A stretch of 58,317 bases of DNA, taken from NCBI GenBank assembly GCA_010015655.1, contig ML976816.1, positions 1 through 58,317 on the forward strand. The letters are read 5' to 3'. Origin of the DNA: Bimuria novae-zelandiae CBS 107.79 (taxonomy: Eukaryota > Ascomycota > Dothideomycetes > Pleosporales > Didymosphaeriaceae). The notes under the pieces were generated by a model, which worked only from the letters and a program-made list of their open reading frames with translations, did no database searches and was not told the origin of the DNA. The position numbers were made by a program, and so were the translations under genes. Shown one piece after another: positions 1-11,155 of this stretch (the stretch's first letter is position 1; each line of letters starts with the position of its first letter).

Positions 1-95
1 TAACCCTAACCCTAACCCTAACCCTAACCCTAACCCTAACCCTAACCCTAACCCTAACCCTAACCCTAACCCTAACCCTAACCCTAACCCTAACC
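1..95. repeat. Terminal telomere repeat (CCCTAA)n
   Basis: Uninterrupted head-to-tail CCCTAA hexamers, about 16 copies, begin at base 1. The C-rich strand reads 5' to 3' into the sequence, which is the expected polarity for the left end of a chromosome with vertebrate/filamentous-fungus type TTAGGG telomeres. The tract therefore marks a true chromosome end (or where its assembly stopped), not an internal repeat. The last perfect hexamer is followed at once by T-runs. Confidence 0.98.
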
Positions 96-345
96 TTTTT
101 ATAACCCTAACCTGTTTTTTTTTAACCCTAACCCTTTTTTTTTTCTATTACCCTAACCCTTCCTTTTATATAACCCTAACTATTTCTTTTTTTATAACTC
201 TAACTTTTTCTTTCTTTATAACCCTAACCCTTCCTTTTTTTATAACCCTAACCCTTTATTTTTCTATAACTTAAACTCTTTCTTTCTGTATAACCTAACC
301 CTTATTTATAACCCTAACCCCCTTTTTTTTTCTTATCTATTTATA
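96..345. repeat. Degenerate telomere-proximal repeats
   Basis: Short blocks of CCCTAA-like sequence (for example ATAACCCTAACCC) alternate with runs of T and TTTCTT. The spacing is irregular, roughly 25 to 45 bases. The hexamers carry substitutions such as TAACTCTAAC and TAACTTAAAC. This looks like old telomere DNA broken up by T-rich spacer and point changes. Confidence 0.85.
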
Positions 346-2690
346 TTTTCTTCTTAATAAATCTTATATTATTTTTATTTTAACCTTTTTTACTACCTAA
401 CTACTACTCTCTCTATTGTTTCCCCTCTTTATATCTATTTCTTTACCTATATGTTTTTTATTCTTAAACTTTATATTTAATATAATATTTTTTATCTACT
501 TTTTTATATATTTTTATTAATTACTATCTTATCTATACCCTTTTTCCTATTTTTTTTTAATTAATTACTTATTATTTCCTTTTTCTTACTCTTTTATCTT
601 TTCTACTATTTCTTTTATTTTATTCTTTCTATTCCTTTTTCTTCTTCTTATAATAAATTTTCTATACTACTATTATTCTCTTTTTACTATTCTATTATTA
701 ATTTCTATTACTCACTTTTACTTATTACTATTAATTCTTTTTTATATTTTTATTTTTCTATTCTACTAAACTCTAATTTTTTTAATTTTTTATTCTTTTT
801 CTTCTTTCTTATAATGTTTTTATATTTTTATATCTATATAACTTAAATTCTTATCTATTATTCTTTATTTATAACCCTAATTTTTTACATTTTCCTAAAT
901 TCTTCTTTATTTTTTTTTTTTTTTTTTTATATTTTACTTTTCCCTTTTTTCCTCTTACTTTATAACTATCCTCTACTTTTTTTATTTCTTTTTATATTGT
1001 ATTAATCTTTTCTTTTTGCCCTCTCTATACTATATTAAAATCTTTTTATTTATTATTTTCCTAATATTTTTTCTAAATAATTTATTTTATTTTATAATTA
1101 CTTTATTATCTCTTTTTCTTTTTTCTATTCTTATTTATTATATATTAATTATTCTCTTTATTTCTATTTTCTTCTCTTCTTTCTCCCTTTTTTCTTCTAC
1201 TCTTTATTTATTTTATTCTATTTTTTTTTCTTTTTTTTCTTTTTTTCTTTTTTTTCTTTTTTTTTTTTTTTAACCCTTTTCCTAACTTCTCTATTATTTG
1301 TATATAATTTTTATTTTTTTATACCTTAAATCTTATCCCTTATCTTAAATATTAATTAAACTGTCTACTTTTTCTTTTCTATTTCTATATTTATTATTTT
1401 AATATATTTTTATATTTTATTTTTACTCTTTTTTCCTTCTTCTATTCTTTTTTTTATTTTTATTCCTTTTTTACTCTTTTTGATCTACCCCTTATTTAAC
1501 TTTATTTATTTTACTTATTTTTTTTTTTATATTTTTTTAATTTCCTATCTAACTATATTCTTTTTATACTCTTTTATATTATTTTTTATAAAATTTAACC
1601 GTTATACTTTTATTTTTTTATTAACCTTAACTCTAACTCTAATAACTCTATTCTCTTCTATATATATAATTCTACTTTTTTTTTAAACCTATAACTTAAC
1701 CCTATCTTAACTATAAAACCCTAACTTTTTTTAAATGTATAACCCTAACTCTTTCCTTACTTTAAAACTTTAACCTTTTATACCTTATAACTCTAACCGT
1801 TTTATACCTAAAACCTCTAACTCTTTTATCTATAAAACCCTAATCTTATTTATATTATAACCCTAACCCTTTTATACTCTATAACCCTAACCCTTTTATA
1901 CTTTATAACCCTAACACTTTTATACTTTGTAATCCTAATCCTTTTATACCTAAAACCTCTAACTCTTTTATATATAAAACTCTAACCCTTTTTATATTAC
2001 AACCCTCTAACTCTTTCTTACTATAATTATATATACTTATACTTTTATTTTTCCTATAATAATTTAAAATCTTTTTATTCTTTCTCCTCTCCTACTTCCT
2101 TCTACTTATTGTTCCCCTTATTATTACTTATTTCTTATTCTTTAAAACCCTACTTTTTATACTTAATTCTACTTCCTCCTTTTTTTCTATTTATATCTTT
2201 TAACTTTCTTACCTACTATAACTATATTGCTTTACTATTTTATACTAAAATACTTCTATCTTTTTTATATTATATTTTTCTTTCTTCCTCTTTTACCTAA
2301 TACCTTGTCTTATCCTTTCTCTATAAAAAACTAATATTTTCTATTTTTTTATAATAATCTTTTTATAATACTTACTCTCTTTGCATTACTCTTCTTTCCT
2401 TATTCTTTTACTACTTACTTACTTAACTACTTCCTTTTCTCTTAACCCCTCTTTTAATCTAACTATTTTTTCTACCCTTACTATTCTATAATTCTTTTTT
2501 CTATTATACTTTTCTAATTTCTTTTTTTTTAAAACTATTATTCTTTTTTATTTCTATATTACTTTTCTTTTCTACTTTTCCTTTAACCTAATTACTTTAT
2601 TTTCTTTTCTCTACTTTCTTTTCTCCTTTTTATTTCCTTATTTACTATTTTTTATCTCTTTTAATTAAAACTATTTTTTAAAAAAAATTC
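346..2690. other. G-depleted T-rich subtelomeric tract, no genes
   Basis: The plus strand is almost only T, C and A, with G appearing only sporadically. Any open frames translate to Phe/Leu/Ile/Tyr-rich low-complexity peptides (for example at 1,016-1,273 and 1,480-1,686), which is what this composition gives by chance, so no gene is called. The strand polarity matches the C-rich telomere strand it adjoins. A similar tract lies at 41,116-41,814 beside the inner helicase relic. Confidence 0.85.
1735..2010. repeat. Interstitial telomere-variant repeats with AT spacer
   Basis: At least eight blocks of ATAACCCTAACCC-type sequence are separated by a spacer resembling CTTTTATACTTT. This gives a period of about 25-28 bases, clearest between 1,850 and 1,960. 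Variants include TAATCCTAATCC and AAAACCTCTAACTC. It is a patterned higher-order array about 1.7 kb inside the terminal repeat. Confidence 0.75.
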
Positions 2691-3290
2691 TAATTCTTCT
2701 ATATATAACCTACTACTACCCTACTCTGCTAATAATCTTGTTACCCAATAAAACTCCTCTACTATATAGTTACTTTTCATAAAATCAAATGGCTGCTTTG
2801 CCCCTAAATATTAAATTAATCCTTCTATACATGATCTATTAATCCCTTTGCTAACTAACTACTCTACCTAACGTTTCTATAACCTGTCCTTGCTCCTATA
2901 CACAATCCCTATTAATCTACCTAAAATAACCTCTTAATACTAGTAACTGTCGTCTGCCGACTGCCAATACCGCCCCTAACTATTTGCCTCCTATTAATGG
3001 CATATCTCCTGCGGCACCCCACACTAAAAACAACCCAAATACGGCGCGAACTAGATTTCCTACTTAATCTTCTTAACTATTTCCTGCGCCTATTAGCTTT
3101 TTGCCTACTAATATTACTAAATATCGTGTGCGCTCTATCCGTTGCCCGCACCCTTATATATCCTATACTAATTTACCCACTACGCTAACTAACTACGTAA
3201 CTATTCTATGCTAGCGTACGCCTCTTACTAGTCTTGTATAAACCTTTACCACGGACCCCGTCGTGTCTACTTTTACTACTAGAACGTACG
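2691..3290. other. 3' flank of outermost TLH unit
   Basis: Sequence downstream of the minus-strand helicase relic. It is not obviously coding, but it is repeated nearly base for base at 41,815-42,390: both contain the segments around ATTAATGGCATATCTCCTG and ACTAAATATCGTGTGCGCTC. It is therefore part of the mobile or duplicated TLH unit. A short plus-strand frame at 2,997-3,188 is probably a by-product. Confidence 0.7.
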
Positions 3291-6200
3291 CTATACTACT
3301 TTCCTCTCTACCTCTCTCTCCTTCTCCCTCTCTCTCTCTGCTTTAACTACGTCTATCTCTTCTCTATTACTACTATCCTTGCCACTACCCCCCTCGCTCT
3401 CCTCCTCTTCTATCTCCTTATCTCCTTTATAAATATTACATTTCTCTTCCCCCTCTTTGCACTCTACCCGCTCTACTTCTCTGCAATCTAAATACCTACC
3501 TAATACCACCCGCCTATACATTGCCGCCTCGCCTTCTCCTGCCAACGCTCGCACTAACGCATGCTCCTTCTCCTCTTACTTATCTTTAGCCGCTCGCTAG
3601 GCCCCTTCCTATATAATTATAACCGCCTTGCTCTGTGCCCTATTTTATCCTACCCAGCCACTCTCTTGCGCGTAATCTAACACGGAAAACAGCCAATTAA
3701 TATAGACAATGCACTAGATATTAAGGATATTAACGCCTATACCTAACGCGCTTATGGTAATAATTACTTACTTTTTACTAAATGTAAAATTCTCTAACAT
3801 GCTTGCCTTGCTAACGGCGTCGTGGTAATACGCATAACACCCTAACTACTACACTAATAACTTAACCTTACGCACTAAATTATTATATATTACTACCTTG
3901 TCTTGCCTATACTTGCGTAACTTCTATTATACTACGCCTAATACTATCCCCTTTACCTCTTACTTCTTTGCTGCCCTTCCTACCTTAATTACTTAGTATG
4001 CCACGTTCGTCCGCGCCGTATCTGCCCAGAACACCTTAACCTAGTTAGGATTAAAATATATTTGCTAGAATAACTTATCCTCCTTACTTAGTAGTAACGT
4101 TGCTATTAACAACACTATCTGCGTCTTGGCGGCTACTAACCTACCTAACTATTATATCTACTTGCGGAACGTGTACCGCTGGTTTAATACCACGTAGCAC
4201 TTATTAATCACAATCTAGTCTAACTACCGTGTTACTTTTAAATAGTTTATAAAGGTGGTAAACCCTTGCGTAACTACTAACTTAGGCGTTACTAACACTA
4301 TTATGGCTACGTTAGGCAGGCGCCGGCTCTCCTACACTATATATAATATTTCTAGCTTCCTGCACCGCTATATTATGTTACCTTATAATGTAATTAATAG
4401 GATAACGATAATAGTCGTGCCGCCCTGCTTGGCCTACGCTAGTAATATAAACAACATGCTCTTGCCCACCCCTATTAGTATTACTACTACCACGGGGCTC
4501 TCTTCGCCCACGATGGCATCTATTACCTCTTGCTATACGCTTCGAAATATTACTATCTTGCCTACTATCCTTTATAACTACTCGATCGTGTCTATCTTCC
4601 TTAACCTTTTCTACTAATTAATCCTGGCCTTATTTACCTTATTCTTAAATAGCGCCCTCTTCCGCTTCCTGCACCTATCCTCCTTGCTACTATTAGGCGG
4701 AAACCCTAAAAACTAATGCTAGTCCGTACTTAACGTTCGAAACTACTACTACCTGTCTACTATAGCCTTAGCCTGCTTTATAATGCCTCGTGCGTATACT
4801 ATACCTGCCACGTGCGCCGTGTGCCTGGCCTATAAATTTATTACTAACCTTATTATGTTTTCTTTATTTTATATCTTGCTTTTGTCTCTTTCTTCTAGCT
4901 AAAATGCCGTGGCCCCGCGTAAAAACCGTCGACTAATACTAATAGCAATCTTATGGTACGTGGTAATTGTTAATAGCTAGCCTAATCTAACCCTAGTCTT
5001 GCGTTTTAACACCTTTTGTAACTAGTCCGTCGTCCACTTGCGCCCGTTAGGGTTGGCTGGCTATATATATAACGAAATTGCCTTCTTCTCCTACACTATC
5101 GCCTCTATCCGCTGCTAGAACAGCAACACTAGCTATATATAATATATTACTAACTCGCCCACCTCGCGTGGTAAATACTAGTGAATAATTTTAATATTAC
5201 TGCTAACGGCATACCCTTTATAGTATTTTATCACGAACACTACCTTGCCGTCCTCGACAAATATATTATAGTGGGCCCCTTTAACCGTGTTGCTGTGCTG
5301 GATGCTTATAATCTTGGGCCCCTTAGCTAGCTATTCGCCTGTAATGTGTATTAACGCGATTAACTTCTCCCTAAATATAACTACTTAGTCTATATACCGC
5401 CTAACCTCTTACTAGTTAACGCCCGAACGAGTGCCTAGCTTTATAAACTAGTCCCTAATCTGGGCGTCCTAACTAACCCGCTTATATAACTACTACTCCC
5501 TATCCACGGGCATGCAGGTGCGCTGGTCTTTTAAAAAATTTTACCCTAGTTACTTATTAGTTAGATTGTCGCGCAAACTCTCCTATAGGATATTAGGAAT
5601 AGGCTTGGCGGACGGGCTATTACTAAATAATAAATCCTCTATTAATAACTACTAACTTTTCTCCCTTAGCCCGTGTACCATGCTGCGAAACTAGGCTATA
5701 GTAAACTATAGCTCCTTGTATAATAACTCGTCCTGCCCTACCCACTCCACGTGGCCGCGTAACGTTGTATTATAATAAATCTTTAGCCTATACGTTCGTA
5801 AATCTAATATCCACTACATGGGGCTGTGGCTATTGCGTACTATAAACTTGTCTATTATTTACTAGACGTGCTATAAATACTCTTTTAACCGGCCCTGTTA
5901 CTGGGTGCTGTCCCCATCGCTCTTATACGCGCTATTACTATTAATATTATCTCTTGCGAATACATCTAATAATTCTAACGCCTATTATACTACTATAAAC
6001 TAGGCAACCTTAATAATGGCTAATAAAATAGGTAAGTACTACTTAGCGCCCTTCCACCCGTTTTTTTTTACCCCTAACATGGCTAATGCACACACTAACA
6101 GGCTATTATACTCTTTACGGGTAATAGACTACCTTAATAATACGACGCAAAACGCTAAATATAATTTTTTAATACTTAATAACGCTTTACGCTTATTTAT

Positions 6201-7390
6201 AATTTTACCCTTCTTTACCTTCTGCTTGGCCTCTATCTTCCCTACCGCACTATCTGCGTTGTCTATTATTACCTTATCTATATCTCTATTTCCTATCTCT
6301 TCTATCTCTTCCTCTTCTTCCTCCTTTGTCACTCCTCCTACTACCTTTACTAACGCCTCCCACGCCTCGCGTTACTACTAGGTAAACTAGTACGTAGGGC
6401 TCTTCCACGCGTGCGCTTGCTACGTTTACTAAAAAAACATTAATATCTACTTCTACGATTAGGCATGGTCCCTAACCACTTTCTTGTCTATATATAGCTA
6501 TAATAGCGTAAAGCGTGTTTAGTGCTTCTCTGTCTAGATTGCTTCTAACTATATAAATATCCCCGTGCGGTGGATAATAAACGCCTGGCTAAACCGCGCT
6601 AATCTATCTATAGCTTTTTATATAGTAGCTATAACAGGCTCCTCTTTAGCTTTAGGCTCTTCTACGCTTACTAATAATTTAGGCCGCTCTATACCTACTA
6701 AATATAGTATTTACTTAGTCTACTCTAGCTACGGGTTCACCTTATCTTACGCGCTATCCTGGATTGTCGTCTTAGCCCGCTTTTATAGGTTAGCCTACGC
6801 CTTGTTCATGTTCCTGCCAACGCTTGCCCACTCGGCCTCGCCGTTTATAGGTTCGGGGGTGGATTTAGGTTAGTAGATCTCGAAATACTGCGATCTAGTG
6901 CCCTAGGCGAATAACCGCTAGTATTAGACGCGCCTCTAACCTTAATCGCTGCGTAATTATATACCTTACTTTTCTAATCAACGTGGATAGTTACCTCTAC
7001 CTGCCGGCGACCAACCGTGGGCCTCTCGCTAATGGTTCTTTATACCCTAGAAACTTCGAACGATTTAGTAACACTGGCCTGCGGCTAATTGGCACATTAT
7101 CCCATCCGTGTATACTAGTAACTGGCTAATAAGTTTAATGCTCTAACTAGGCACTTCTAGCTCGCTGGCATACTATATTACACTAGCCTAACTCTAAAAC
7201 TTATTAGTTACTAACTATGCTTGCTCGCGTCTAACCCCCTTATAGACATGCTATAAATAGCTCCTAGCGTGGCTAGGTAAAACGCTGTACCTGCATTCTC
7301 TATAAATTACTAACGTATACTTGGGTAAATATTCGAAATACTTGCCTACGACGCTGCTCTCTACTATAATACCGGACTTAACGCTGCTAC
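3290..7390 (-). pseudogene. Telomere-linked RecQ-type helicase relic, near full length
   Basis: RIP-destroyed copy of the fungal telomere-linked RecQ helicase (TLH), about 1,370 codons, read right to left. Near the N-terminus (about 7,250-7,390) is a Cys/His motif with CREC then a spaced His, as in DUF3505. The middle (5,050-6,400) carries the conserved block around FLKDQRT and KGYAVSS. The Walker A motif GKSMLF lies at about 4,449-4,466, followed by GGTTIIVI. Helicase motifs IV-VI fall at about 3,700-4,020; the second copy at 42.8-43.0 kb reads GKVIIYNNLVRKVKALA. The C-terminus has CREVERVECKEGEEKC (3,430-3,487), like the RecQ zinc region. Stops are frequent and lie mainly at former Trp or Gln codons, so no protein is made. 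Such genes sit next to telomeres in many fungi. The 5' end is set from the start of DUF3505 similarity and is approximate. Confidence 0.88.
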
Positions 7391-8044
7391 GCCTGGGTTT
7401 TTAATGGGTTCTTATAACAGGTTATAGGCCACTAAACGGGTTATAGGTGCTATAACAAATCCCTAGGCTTTATAATAGGTTATAGATTGCTGCGACGCGT
7501 TGCTACTATTAATAACTATGTAGTTTGCTATACTAGTTACTACACGGTATATAGGTTGCGGAACGGGTTGCTAGCTACGTTATGCGTAATACTAGGTAAT
7601 AGTAATTAAATGCACGTTACTGTGGCTACCTGCGAGCCATCTATCGCGCTATATAGCTATTTTAACTCTTGTAATTCTTCGCGTTCTAACGCGTTTTTAC
7701 TTCTGCTACACGTTAGTCCTTATCTTAGAATTAACTCTAGTGTCTAATTATCGCCTTATTATATTTGCCTTAACCCTAACGCGTAACCCTAACGCTAATA
7801 ACTATATAGTTTCTAGCGCTGTAAATTGGCTAAGACGTGTAACTCGTAACCCTAAATCTTAAGTCTAAAGTTAGGGTAAACTAGCCCGCGAGAACCTATC
7901 GAAATGTTACCTTTAGTATTTTTAAAATGTTACCCCCGTTCTTAGACGTACGCACAGGAAGTAGCTAGCGCGAATATTTTATCCCTAATAAAATAACGCT
8001 ACTATCGAAATGTTAGATAATATTTCCAAGTAGCCCTGGGTTAG
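7391..8044. other. 5' flank of TLH unit 1 with telomere-like motifs
   Basis: Upstream region of the minus-strand helicase relic. It includes a repeated motif of two CCCTAA-like hexamers followed by ACGCG (near 7,770-7,795) and ends in CCTGGGTTAG at 8,035-8,044. The same flank occurs in every TLH unit of the window. Plus-strand frames here (for example 10,730-10,957 in unit 2) are parallel by-products of the repeat, not recognised genes. Confidence 0.65.
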
Positions 8045-8373
8045 TCTCTATTTTAGAGCTGCCTCTAGTGTCTAATCGCCGCCTTATTATGTTTACCCTA
8101 ACCCTAACGCGCAACCCTAACGCCTATAACTATATATTATTTAGTGCTGTAAATTAGCTAGGACGTGTAACTTAGTGTGCTAAATCTATTACTAAAATTT
8201 TGGGTTAATTAGACTACAGGAATCTATCGACATGTGGGGTTAACTATCTTTAATATACGGGCTACGTTCTTAGATATATATAGAAGAATTGGCCTAGCGC
8301 GGTTATTCTATCCCTAACAAAACCAGGGTCCTATTAATATGTAGGGCTACATGTTCATGCAGCCCTGGGTTAG
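8045..8373. repeat. Minimal truncated TLH unit (5' flank only)
   Basis: After GGGTTAG at 8,038-8,044 the sequence restarts inside the TLH 5' flank, at the point equivalent to about 7,715, and runs to the next GGGTTAG at 8,367-8,373. It holds the telomere-like motif near 8,098-8,125 but no helicase coding sequence. It is the shortest unit in the stack, about 0.33 kb. Confidence 0.75.
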
Positions 8374-11155
8374 GGTTAGCTAACTATATATATAATAAAA
8401 TCGCCTTCTTTTTCTACACTATTGCCTCTATCCGCTACTAGAACGGCAACACTAGCCATATATAATATACTACTAACTCGCCTACCTCGCGCGGTAAATA
8501 CTAGTAAATAATCTTAACGTTACTACTAACGGTATACCCTTTATAGTATCTTATTATAAATACTATCTTGCCGTCCTCGACGAATATATTACGGTGGCCC
8601 CCTTTAACTATGTTATTATGCTAAATACTTATAATCTCGGGCCCTCTAGCCGGCTACCCGCTTATAATATATATTAACGCGATTAACTTCTCCCTAAATA
8701 TAACTACCTAGTCTATATACCGCCTAACCTCTTACTAGTTAACGCCCAAACGAGTGCCTAGCTTTATAAACTAGTCCCTAATTTAGGCATCCTGGTTAAC
8801 CCACTTATATAACTATTACTTCTTATTCACGGGCATGCGGGTGCGCTGGTCTTTTAAAAAATTCTACCCTAATTACTTGTTAGTTAGATTATCGCGTAAA
8901 CTCTCCTATGGGATACTAGGGACGGGCTTAGTAGACGGGCCATTACTAAATAATAAATCCTCTATTAATAACTACTAACTCTCCTCCCTTAACCCGTGTA
9001 CCATGCTGCAAAACTAGGCCATAGTAAACTATAGCTTCTTATATAATAGCTTATCCTGCCCTACCCACTCTACATGGCCACGTAACGTCGTGTTATAATA
9101 GATCTTTAGCCCGTACGTTTATAAATCTAATATTCACTACATGGGGCTGTGGCTACCGCGCACTATAAACCTATCTATTATTTACTAAACCTACTATAAA
9201 CACCCTTTTGGCCGGCCCTATTACTAGGTGCTGTCCCTATTACTCTTATATACGCTATTACTGTTTATGTTATCTCCTACGAATACATCTAACAATTCCA
9301 ACGCCTACTACACTACTATAAACTAGGTAACCTTAATAATAGCTAATAAAATAGGCGGGTACTATTTGGCGCCCTTCCACCCGTCCTCCTTTACCCCTAA
9401 CATGGCTAATACACACACTAACAGGCTGTCGTACTCTTTACAGGTAATAGACTGGCTTAATAATACGATGCAAAACGCCAAACACGATTTCTTAATACTT
9501 AATAACGCTTTACGCTTACCTATAATTCCAGCCTCTTTTGCCTCTTACTTGGCCTCTATTTCTCCCACCGCACTATCTGCGTTGTCTATTATTACCTTAT
9601 TTATACTATTGTCTTTATTTCTTATTTTTTTTATTTCTTTTTTTTTTTCTCCTCTTTCTTCTCTGCCGCTCCTCCTATTACCTTTACTAACGCCTCTTAC
9701 GCCTCGCGCTACTATTAGGTAAACTAGTATATAGGGCTCTTCCACGCGTGCGCTTACTACGTTTATTAAAAAAATATTAATATTTACTTCCACGACTAGG
9801 CATGGTTACTAACCGCCTTTTTATCTATATATGGCTATAATAGCGTAAACCATATTTAGTGCTTTTCTATTTAGATTGCTTCTAATTGCACGAATATCCC
9901 CGTGTAGTGGATAATAGACGCTTGGCTAAACTACGCTAACCTATTTATAGCCTCTTATATGGCGACCGCCACGGGCTCCTTTTTGGCTTTAGGCTTTTCT
10001 ACACTTGCTAATAATTTAGGCCACTCTATGCCTACTAAATACGGTATTTACCTAGTCTACTCTAGTTATAGGTTTACCTTATCTTGCGCGTTATCTTGAA
10101 TTATTATCTTGGCCCGCTTTTACACGTTGGCCTACGCCTTATCTATGTTCCTGCTAATGCTTGCCCACCCGGCCTTGCCGTCTACGGGTTCGGGGGTAAG
10201 TTCGGGTTAGTGGATCTTAAAATACTACGAACCGGCGCCCTAGGCTAATAATTATTAGTAATAGACGCGCCTCTAACCCTAATTACTACGTAACTATATA
10301 CTTTACTTCTCTAATTAACGTGGATGGCCACCTCTACCTACTAGTAACTAACTATAAACATGGCGCCAATGGTTCTTTATAACGCGGAAACTTTAAATAA
10401 TCTAGTAACACTAACCTGGGGCTAATTAGCACATTAATCCGTTTGTGTATACTAGTAACTAGCTAATGGGTTTAATACTCTAACTAGGCACCTCTAGCTC
10501 GCCAGTATACTAGAGTAAACTAGCCTAGCTACTAAGCTTATTTACTACTAACTACGCTCGCGTGCGCCTAACACCCTAATAAATCCGCTATAAATAGTTA
10601 CTTACCTAGCTAGGCTAAACCCTATACCTGCACTCTTTGCATATTGCTAATAAATACTTGGGTAAATATTTAAAATACTCGCTTGCGATGCTACTCTTTG
10701 CTATAATAGTAGGCTTAACGCTACTATAGGTGGGTTCTAATAATGAGTCCCTATTACACTATATGGCCTTTTTAACGCGTGGAATTCTTTGTAACTTAAC
10801 GCGTCTTTACTTATACTACGCGTTAGTCTCTATTTTAGAGCTGCCTCTAGTGTCTAATTACCGCCTTATTATGTTTACCCTAACCCTAACGCGTAACCCT
10901 AACGCCTATAACCATATATTATTTAGTGCTATAAATTGGCTAGAACGTGTAACTTAGTGTGCTAAATCTATTACTAAAATTTTATGTTAATTAGACTATA
11001 GGAACCTATCGACATGTGGGGTTAACTATCTTTAATATACGGGCTACGTTCTTAGATATATATAGAAGAATTGGCCTAGCGCAGATATTCTATCCCTAAT
11101 AAAACCAGGGTCCTATTAATATGTAGGGCTACATGTTTATACTACCCTGGGTTAG
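8374..11155 (-). pseudogene. TLH unit 2, truncated at the Walker-A side
   Basis: Second helicase relic, same strand. It starts abruptly at the position equivalent to 5,047 of unit 1, so it keeps the N-terminal DUF3505-type region and the conserved middle (block corresponding to KGYAVS and FLKDQRT) but lacks Walker A, the helicase core and the Cys-rich C-terminus. The N-terminal end of the coding part is near 10,700, followed by the shared 5' flank with telomere-like motif (about 10,875-10,905) and the closing GGGTTAG at 11,149-11,155. Stops and TpA enrichment match unit 1. Unit 1 has TTAGGGTT at exactly the point where this copy is cut. Confidence 0.85.

Noticed and set aside
1016..2300. Three short open frames coding Phe/Leu/Ile/Tyr-rich peptides
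   Set aside because: They follow directly from the T/C/A composition of a G-free strand; no start context, domain or conservation.
4255..4617. 120-codon plus-strand frame (and matching frames at 6,016, 9,366, 11,357, 13,232)
   Set aside because: All lie opposite conserved TLH coding sequence on the minus strand and recur at the same relative place in each copy; they are antisense shadows.
10730..10957. Repeated plus-strand frame with SILELPLVSN (also at 14,402 and 47,311)
   Set aside because: It falls in the TLH 5' flank and its opposite-strand N-terminus. It is conserved only because the unit is duplicated, and no protein family fits.
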